From assembly GCA_947463665.1 (NCBI GenBank), contig CANHUD010000014.1:1-20049 (forward strand): 20,049 nt of DNA, in the 5' to 3' direction. Source of the DNA: Sphingobacteriales bacterium (lineage in GTDB: Bacteria > Bacteroidota > Bacteroidia > Chitinophagales > Chitinophagaceae). Each line of letters starts with the position of its first letter. The stretch's first letter is position 1. This document shows positions 15,017-20,049 of the stretch, one piece after another. The notes under the pieces were generated by a model. It worked only from the letters and a program-made list of their open reading frames with translations. It did not search any database and was not told the DNA's origin. A program made the position numbers and the translations under genes.

Positions 15017-15850
15017 TTATCCAAGAGCTACTCTCTTGAACGATAGCACCTTTAAATCTTTGTTGACCGATTGGAGATACTCTCCAACGCTCTTCCCTCC
15101 GTCTTTCACAAAGGGCTGAGCCATCAGGGTATTTTCCTTGAAGAAGGCGTTCAGCTTTCCGTCAGCGATCTTGGCGATCATCTCATCCGGTTTGCCGGCC
15201 ATCTTCGGATCGGCCTTGATCTGATCGGTTACAATAGCCTTCTCACGCTCTACCACTTCAGCAGAAACTGAAGAAGCATCCACCGCTACCGGGTTCATAG
15301 CCGCAATCTGCATGGCAACATCCTTGCCTGCTTCCGATGCTTCATGATTCAACCCAACAAGCACACCCATACGGTTAGCACCGTGAATGTAGGAGGCAAC
15401 ATATTCAGCTTCCACACGCTCAAACTTGGCAATACCGATCTTCTCTCCAATGCTCGCCAGTTTGTCGTTTACCAGATCCGCCACTTTCTGGCCACCTACC
15501 GATACTTCATTCAACTCATCCACACTCTTTACATTGTGCTCGATGGCCGCATCCATGATAGATTGTGCAAAAGCAACGAAATCAGCATTCTTACTCACAA
15601 AATCAGTCTCACAAGTCAGACAAAACGTGATGCCGGTCTTGTTGTCGGCAGTGGTCTTTGCCAGCACAACCCCTTCCTTTGCATCGCGGTCGCCACGCAA
15701 AGCAGCAACTTTCTGTCCTTTCTTACGCAACCAGTCAATGGCCGCTTCAAAATCACCGTTTGTTTCGGTGAGTGCTTTACGGCAATCCATCATACCGGCA
15801 CCAGTCGACTGGCGCAGCTTGTTGATATCAGCCGCTGTAATCTGTGACAT
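15017..15850 (-). CDS. tsf: Elongation factor Ts
   Basis: EF-Ts exchanges GDP for GTP on EF-Tu in translation. The 277-residue protein shows the N-terminal UBA-like domain with LRQSTGAGMMDCRKALTETNGDFEAAIDWLRKKG (about 12-45), the core starting GVVLAKTTADNKTG, and the contact region TCETDFVSKNADF (about 79-91), which includes the conserved TDF that wedges into EF-Tu. The rest forms the two core subdomains. The usual ending is present (VKDGGKSVGEYLQS). The start ATG at 15850 lies 36 bases after rpsB, in the standard rpsB-tsf order, and transcription ends at the following terminator. Confidence 0.97.
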   Translation of the reverse strand: MSQITAADINKLRQSTGAGMMDCRKALTETNGDFEAAIDWLRKKGQKVAALRGDRDAKEGVVLAKTTADNKTGITFCLTCETDFVSKNADFVAFAQSIMDAAIEHNVKSVDELNEVSVGGQKVADLVNDKLASIGEKIGIAKFERVEAEYVASYIHGANRMGVLVGLNHEASEAGKDVAMQIAAMNPVAVDASSVSAEVVEREKAIVTDQIKADPKMAGKPDEMIAKIADGKLNAFFKENTLMAQPFVKDGGKSVGEYLQSVNKDLKVLSFKRVALG

Positions 15851-15886
15851 ATCTCTTATGTTTTTTTCGTTCCGAAAAATCTTTCC

Positions 15887-16759
15887 TTATCGCTTCGCTC
15901 CTCCGGCAGCCGGACGACGTCCGCCACCACCAGGTCCGCCTGTACGACGCTTCGGCTGAGCTTTGCCTCTGCGATCGCCATCAGCACCACCTTCCTCTTC
16001 CAGAGAAAGACGATTGCCCCTGTCCTGAACATCATCTGCTTCTTCATTATCGTCCGACTTTTCCGCCTGACGCTCTGCCAGTCCTTCCGCAATGGCAGCT
16101 GTAATGAAGTTCGCAATAATAGCGATGGATTTTGTTGCATCGTCGTTCGCAGGAACCGGGAAATCCACTTTATTCGGATCACAGTTCGTATCTACGATAC
16201 CAAAGGTCTGAATACCCAGACGCTTGGCTTCAGCCAGCGCAATGTGCTCATGGCCAATGTCGAAGATCAGCAACGCTGCCGGTACACGACTCAGCTGGGA
16301 AATACCACCCAGTACCTTCTCCATTTTATCCCGGTCACGGCTCAGCGTCAGACGCTCTTTCTTGGTGATGTTGTCAAAACTGCCATCAGCCAGCATCTTC
16401 TCAATGCTCTGCATCTTCTTCACACTCTTACGAACGGTGTTGAAGTTGGTCAGCATACCACCCAGCCAGCGCTCGGTAACATATGGCATATTTACGCGAC
16501 GGGCACATTCAGTGATGATCTCCTTCGCCTGCTTCTTTGTACCCACAAACATGATCTTCTTACCGCTCTTGGCAATGCTCTTGAGCGCAGCAGAAGCCTC
16601 CTGAAGGCACTCCACTGTTTTGTTGAGGTCGATGATATGGATGCCCTTCTTCTCTGCATAGATATAAGGGAGCATCTTAGGATTCCACTTCTTACGCAGG
16701 TGTCCGAAGTGTACACCGGCTTCCAGTAACTGTTGTTGTAACGAAGTGTTATTTTCCAT
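15887..16759 (-). CDS. rpsB: 30S ribosomal protein S2 with long charged/Gly-Arg C-terminal tail
   Basis: S2 is a late-assembling small-subunit protein needed for S1 binding. The core (residues 1-230) is standard: LLEAGVHFGHLRKKWNPKML, YIYAEKKGIHIIDLNKT, FVGTKKQAKEII, VTERWLGGMLTNFNTV, IFDIGHEHIALAEAKRLGI and VDTNCDP. Beyond about residue 231 a 60-residue tail runs from acidic (KSDDNEEADD) to glycine- and arginine-rich (RRTGGPGGGGRRPAAGG). Many bacterial S2 proteins end soon after the core, so the extension is notable. It is followed by tsf after 36 bases and preceded by rpsI in the same operon. Confidence 0.96.
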   Translation of the reverse strand: MENNTSLQQQLLEAGVHFGHLRKKWNPKMLPYIYAEKKGIHIIDLNKTVECLQEASAALKSIAKSGKKIMFVGTKKQAKEIITECARRVNMPYVTERWLGGMLTNFNTVRKSVKKMQSIEKMLADGSFDNITKKERLTLSRDRDKMEKVLGGISQLSRVPAALLIFDIGHEHIALAEAKRLGIQTFGIVDTNCDPNKVDFPVPANDDATKSIAIIANFITAAIAEGLAERQAEKSDDNEEADDVQDRGNRLSLEEEGGADGDRRGKAQPKRRTGGPGGGGRRPAAGGAKR

Positions 16760-16804
16760 TGTATTTCTGTATAATAATGATGAACAATTGGGTTGATCCG
16801 ATGA

Positions 16805-17194
16805 TTAACGTTTGCTGAACTGGTAGCTACGACGTGCTTTCTTGCGACCCGGCTTCTTACGCTCTACGCCTCTCGGATCACGTGTAAGCAGTCCAACCGC
16901 TTTTAAAGAAGGTTTCAGCTCGGCATTCAGCTCCACCAATACCCGGGCAATACCCAGTTTGGCCGCTTCAGCCTGCCCTTTCTTACCGCCACCGGCTGCA
17001 TTCACCAGTACATCGTATTTCCCAACCGCATCTACCGTCTTCAGCGGAAGCTCCACCTGGTTCTGCAGATATACCTGCGGGAAATAAACTTTATAATCGA
17101 GGTCGTTAACGGTGATCTTGCCTTCACCACGCTGGATGAATACGCGGGCTACCGCTTCCTTACGACGACCAACTGCGTTTTTTTGCTTTTCCAT
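16805..17194 (-). CDS. rpsI: 30S ribosomal protein S9
   Basis: S9 sits in the head of the small subunit, its C-terminal tail reaching the P-site tRNA. The 129-residue protein has the family start NAVGRRKEAVARVFIQRGEGKITVN. The centre has YDVLVNAAGGGKKGQAEAAKLGIARVL, and the invariant end is GRKKARRSYQFSKR with the terminal Lys-Arg. It lies 20 bases after rplM, the near-universal L13-S9 pairing, and 45 bases before rpsB. Its ATG start is the only sensible one. Confidence 0.98.
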   Translation of the reverse strand: MEKQKNAVGRRKEAVARVFIQRGEGKITVNDLDYKVYFPQVYLQNQVELPLKTVDAVGKYDVLVNAAGGGKKGQAEAAKLGIARVLVELNAELKPSLKAVGLLTRDPRGVERKKPGRKKARRSYQFSKR

Positions 17195-17214
17195 TATAAA
17201 TTGTTTGGACAGTT

Positions 17215-17658
17215 TTAAAATTTAAGTTCAGCAGGCTGCTGGGCAGTGTGCGGATGCACATCACCGGCATACACGAATAATTTCTTGATCATCTTACGTC
17301 CCAGACGATTCTTCGGCAACATGCCTTTTACCGCACGCTCAATAACCGCATCCGGACGACGCTTCAGCAGATTCTTCGCTGTCTCAGCCTTCTGACCACC
17401 AGGATAACCGGAGAAGGTCTGGTACTCTTTCTCCTCTAACTTGTTTCCGGTAAACTTAACCTTGTCCGCATTGATCACAATAATGTAATCCCCGCAATCC
17501 ACATGAGGCGTGTAGTATGCCTTGTTCTTACCGCGTAATACCGCAGCGATCCTACTACACATACGCCCCACAGTTTGATTGGTCCCGTCCACAACGTGCC
17601 ATTTACGCTGTACGGAAGCTGCATTTGCATGCTTTGTGGTGAAATGTAATTTGCTCAT
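17215..17658 (-). CDS. rplM: 50S ribosomal protein L13
   Basis: L13 is an early-binding large-subunit protein. The 147-residue chain shows RKWHVVDGTNQTVGRMCSRIAAVLRGKNK (about 18-46), YYTPHVDCGDYIIVINADKVKFTGNKLEEKEYQTFSGYPGG (about 48-88), and the signature region VKGMLPKNRLGRKMIKKLFVYAGDVHPHTAQQP. Its first residues, MSKLHFTTKHANAASVQRKW, are a normal Bacteroidota-type N-terminus. It is the first gene of the translation operon, with an exact -7 promoter box 72 bases upstream and a structured leader between. Confidence 0.98.
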   Translation of the reverse strand: MSKLHFTTKHANAASVQRKWHVVDGTNQTVGRMCSRIAAVLRGKNKAYYTPHVDCGDYIIVINADKVKFTGNKLEEKEYQTFSGYPGGQKAETAKNLLKRRPDAVIERAVKGMLPKNRLGRKMIKKLFVYAGDVHPHTAQQPAELKF

Positions 17659-17729
17659 TTTCTATTTTTTTCCTCTTCTCGAGGTGGTTAAAAAAACTAC
17701 CGCCATCCCGGCAGCCCCTTTTGGGAGGG
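17659..17729 (-). promoter_or_regulatory. Structured 5' leader of rplM
   Basis: The roughly 70-base leader can form three short hairpins: TCCC-AAAA-GGGG, GCC-GGGAT-GGC and CCTC-GAGAA-GAGG, with a run of seven T between the second and third. The third hairpin ends close to the start codon. Ribosomal operons are often autoregulated through such leaders, but no known L13 leader class was recognised. Confidence 0.35.
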
Positions 17730-17737
17730 CAAAGGTA
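17730..17737 (-). promoter_or_regulatory. -7 promoter element of the ribosomal operon
   Basis: On the minus strand TACCTTTG matches TAnnTTTG exactly. It is followed by the leader of rplM. A TTTG candidate for the -33 box lies a little closer than usual (17752-17755). Confidence 0.65.
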
Positions 17738-17828
17738 GATGAAATCAGCCCCAAAAAAAACAAGTTGCACGACAAATTTTTATCATTGCCTTGCAACTAA
17801 TTGATTTTCAATAAAAATTTTGATGGAT

Positions 17829-17860
17829 TAAAAAATTCTTCCGCATTTTCAGCCGAAAAT
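17829..17860 (-). terminator. Weak hairpin downstream of the VCBS/ASPIC gene
   Basis: ATTTTC/GAAAAT (17845-17860) forms a 6-bp stem with a 4-base loop. A T-rich stretch, ATTTTTTA, follows about ten bases later on the minus strand. It could end the large gene upstream, but the spacing is poor. Confidence 0.3.
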
Positions 17861-17889
17861 CCTACCCGCAGGCCGGCCCGGCACACAAA

Positions 17890-20049
17890 TTATCGCGCCA
17901 CCGGCGCATAAAAAACAGGGATATCCTGGTTCCTGACAAACAAATAACCACTTCCCATCCTGAGAATTCGCCGGACCTCCCCCCGGATACGTACACCGGA
18001 ACGCCTGTAGCCGGGCTCCTCCCATTGCCGGTTCCCTCTGTTTAATAACACAACGCCTTCACCGGCATCTATCCTGGAAAAAGCAGGCTGAAAACCCGAT
18101 AGATTTCCACCAGCCAGTATATCGGTCCGACCATCATTATTAACATCGGTTAGTAATAGCGCATTAACGCTCGACAACTGAACAGATACCGGCAGCTCTA
18201 CCACCAAATACCTGCCATTCCCCTCATTCCAGGCTACTACCGATGGCATGTAACGGAACGTATGTACCCGGCTGTTGGCTATAACGTCCGCACGGAAAAG
18301 ATCCTGAATAGCCATTTGAGCATATTCCTGATGCCGCAGTTTCTCCTTCTGCAACTCCGGTATCTGATCAGTCAGCTCCCGCTTTACAATAACAGGCATA
18401 TCCCGCCCCCCAATGGTCCGTGTCAATATCTTCTCCACCACACCACTGCTGCTGAATGCTCCAAGCCACCATTTAACCGGCGACTGCTCTGTAGCCTGCA
18501 GATAAAAATTTCTTCCCAGATTACCCAACACCAGATCTTCATCCCCATCGCCATCCAAATCCGCCGACGCTATACTCTGCCACCATCCATTCAGGTTAGC
18601 AATATTGATCCGCTCTTCAATAAATGCTCCATTCCTGAATATATACTGCCGTGGCGCCATCCATTCCCCCACCACCGTAAGCCGTCGGGCAGATGCATCC
18701 CATACAGCCCCGGTGAGCATACCCGCCGTATCCAGACCCCCACAACGCCCCGCCGGCAAACGGCTGAAACGCCCGCCGCCATTGTTCACATAAACCATAC
18801 TCTCCGGTATCTCTCCGTAATTCAATGGTACACTTCCGCTGCCGGCAAACACATCCTGGTCGCCGTCTCCGTCAAAATCAGCAGCCACCAGCACGGTGGT
18901 ATTCCCTATATTCCGTGGAAGTGAATCCGGCGACCGCCGGAAAAATCCCTTTCCATAATTAAGATATAACCGGTTCTGCAGCTGCGGAGCATATGCAGGA
19001 AGATGATTGCCTCCGGCTCCCAAAAACAAATCAGCATCTCCATCCTGATCCGCATCAAAAAATAAGGCAGAAACATCTTCATAACCGTTCAGGTTCGTAT
19101 CGATCAACGGCATCTTTTTAAACCCGTTCCCATTCTGAACATACAGACTACCCGCTTTTTTTAACGAACCCCCAATATAAAGATCTGATCGCCCATCCCC
19201 ATTTACATCCGCTACGGCTGCTCCCGGTCCTATCCGAGAAAGCATACGGGGCATATTCCGATCCTTGTAAAAATCAACAAAATCATCCTCCTCATGCCGC
19301 TCCAACTGCGTCGGGCGTTCTTCCAACAACGGAATATCCACCGCTGCCTCCGGTACACCGGAAGCGATGCCCTGCTGCTGGTCCACCTTCCAGAGGGTAT
19401 CCACACGGGTTGGGTAGATAAGCGAACGCTTCCTGTCGGGCCAGATCACTTCCACAGAATCTATGCTGCTGGCATCGCCCAACCCAAATAATAACGTGTA
19501 GTCTACAGACGACTGAAATCCACGGGTGGGGATCAACTCCTTCATTAACTGCTTCCCTCCCGAAAAAACAGTGACCTTACTCCCAATAGCCCTTGTATTC
19601 TGCCCGCGGCCAGTCAGCTGAACGGAAAAATAATGATGCATCCGCTTCTCTCGCGTCAGATTCTTATACACGATGGCAGGCTGATTAACATTGCTGATCA
19701 CCAGATCCAGATCACCGTCATTGTCGAGATCCGCATAGGACGCCCCATTGGAAAAGGTCAGATCCTCCAACCCCCATGCAGCGGCCACATCCTCAAAACG
19801 CAGATCCCCCCTGTTCCGAAACAGCTTATTGCGAAGCGGAACGGATGGCATCTTCCGGATAATATCCGCTTTTGCCGCCTTCTTCCCGCTGCCCACCAGT
19901 CCCTTCACAACATCGCTCGCAAAAAAATCAACAAAATCCTGATCGGTTACATCCTTGTAAATGCCGTTGCTTACAAACAGATCATTCCACCCATCATTAT
20001 CCGCATCAAAAATCAGCGCTCCCCAACTCCAGTCAGACGCCGCTACTCC
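17890..20049 (-). CDS. VCBS/FG-GAP repeat protein with ASPIC/UnbV domain (5' end beyond window)
   Basis: This is a large extracellular-type protein of the CRTAC1/VCBS group, predicted to form beta-propeller repeats with Ca2+-binding loops. The visible part is 719 codons and open to the window edge. A GTG at 19908 would only be an internal start, since FDADNDGWNDLFVSNG is encoded upstream of it. DxDxDG-like loops are seen at DADNDG, DLDNDGDLD, DVNGDGRSD, DADQDGDAD, DFDGDGDQD, DLDGDGDED and DVNNDGRTD. Between the second and third lies an ASPIC/UnbV domain (NTRAIGSKVTVFSGGKQ to VEVIWPDRKRSLI). Members are usually exported, and in Bacteroidota often stand near SusC/SusD-type uptake genes. The ligand and role are unknown. 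The signal sequence must lie outside the window. Confidence 0.88.
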   Translation of the reverse strand, partial: GVAASDWSWGALIFDADNDGWNDLFVSNGIYKDVTDQDFVDFFASDVVKGLVGSGKKAAKADIIRKMPSVPLRNKLFRNRGDLRFEDVAAAWGLEDLTFSNGASYADLDNDGDLDLVISNVNQPAIVYKNLTREKRMHHYFSVQLTGRGQNTRAIGSKVTVFSGGKQLMKELIPTRGFQSSVDYTLLFGLGDASSIDSVEVIWPDRKRSLIYPTRVDTLWKVDQQQGIASGVPEAAVDIPLLEERPTQLERHEEDDFVDFYKDRNMPRMLSRIGPGAAVADVNGDGRSDLYIGGSLKKAGSLYVQNGNGFKKMPLIDTNLNGYEDVSALFFDADQDGDADLFLGAGGNHLPAYAPQLQNRLYLNYGKGFFRRSPDSLPRNIGNTTVLVAADFDGDGDQDVFAGSGSVPLNYGEIPESMVYVNNGGGRFSRLPAGRCGGLDTAGMLTGAVWDASARRLTVVGEWMAPRQYIFRNGAFIEERINIANLNGWWQSIASADLDGDGDEDLVLGNLGRNFYLQATEQSPVKWWLGAFSSSGVVEKILTRTIGGRDMPVIVKRELTDQIPELQKEKLRHQEYAQMAIQDLFRADVIANSRVHTFRYMPSVVAWNEGNGRYLVVELPVSVQLSSVNALLLTDVNNDGRTDILAGGNLSGFQPAFSRIDAGEGVVLLNRGNRQWEEPGYRRSGVRIRGEVRRILRMGSGYLFVRNQDIPVFYAPVAR

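Noticed and set aside
15344..15959. Plus-strand frames opposite tsf and rpsB
   Set aside because: They are antisense to certain ribosomal and translation-factor genes, with no independent signals.
19908..19908. GTG at 19908 as the start of the VCBS protein
   Set aside because: The frame upstream continues to the window edge and encodes another calcium-loop repeat, so the true start lies outside.

Overview
The window looks like a chromosomal segment of a Bacteroidota bacterium, most likely from the Chitinophagaceae or a close relative. Three observations support this. Several start regions carry the Bacteroidota -7 promoter consensus TAnnTTTG, and classical Shine-Dalgarno sequences are mostly absent. 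The gene families fit: a split methionine synthase, DUF4286, bTHX, a lipoprotein-like Ig-domain protein with the CGxPxPPxGGxKDTxPP-type N-terminus, and a VCBS/ASPIC-UnbV surface protein. The gene order rplM-rpsI-rpsB-tsf followed by pyrH also fits. The genus cannot be fixed from sequence reading alone.

Left part (1-4401). A 5'-truncated serine hydrolase of the beta-lactamase/PBP family is followed by a visibly AT-rich, gene-poor accessory stretch. This holds a CorA-type Mg2+ transporter, a GNAT acetyltransferase, a DUF2306 membrane protein facing it, and a decayed IS3-family transposase, and it ends at an intact tRNA-Arg(CCT) on the minus strand. Reading the spaces between these genes shows that the 3' half of that tRNA-Arg is duplicated about 2 kb away (2378-2450), interrupted there by a 31-bp palindrome-bearing insertion. 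A 3' half of a different tRNA, with a Met-type CAT anticodon, lies at 2606-2652. Together these look like attachment-site scars of one or more decayed integrative elements at the tRNA-Arg locus.

Middle part (4469-13483). This is denser and more GC-rich, and mostly housekeeping. It contains a TPR membrane protein, an SRPBCC protein on the minus strand, an Ig-like exported protein with recR 9 bp downstream, and a second unit with its own -7 box: split methionine synthase (two genes overlapping by ATGA), exodeoxyribonuclease III and a DUF4286 protein. HU and the tiny ribosomal protein bTHX follow, each with a recognisable promoter and terminator. A degenerate 7-bp tandem repeat (TAATCAC-like) starts exactly at the recR stop codon and recurs upstream of pyrH.

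Right part (13566-20049), all minus strand. pyrH and pdxH are adjacent. rplM-rpsI-rpsB-tsf form a translation operon with a TAnnTTTG promoter, a short structured leader and a strong intrinsic terminator after tsf. Upstream of rplM is a large VCBS/ASPIC-UnbV repeat protein whose 5' end lies beyond the window.

No CRISPR array, rRNA or complete mobile element was seen. The least ordinary part is the layered tRNA-scar region at about 2.3-4.4 kb. I found no convincing undescribed multi-gene system here.
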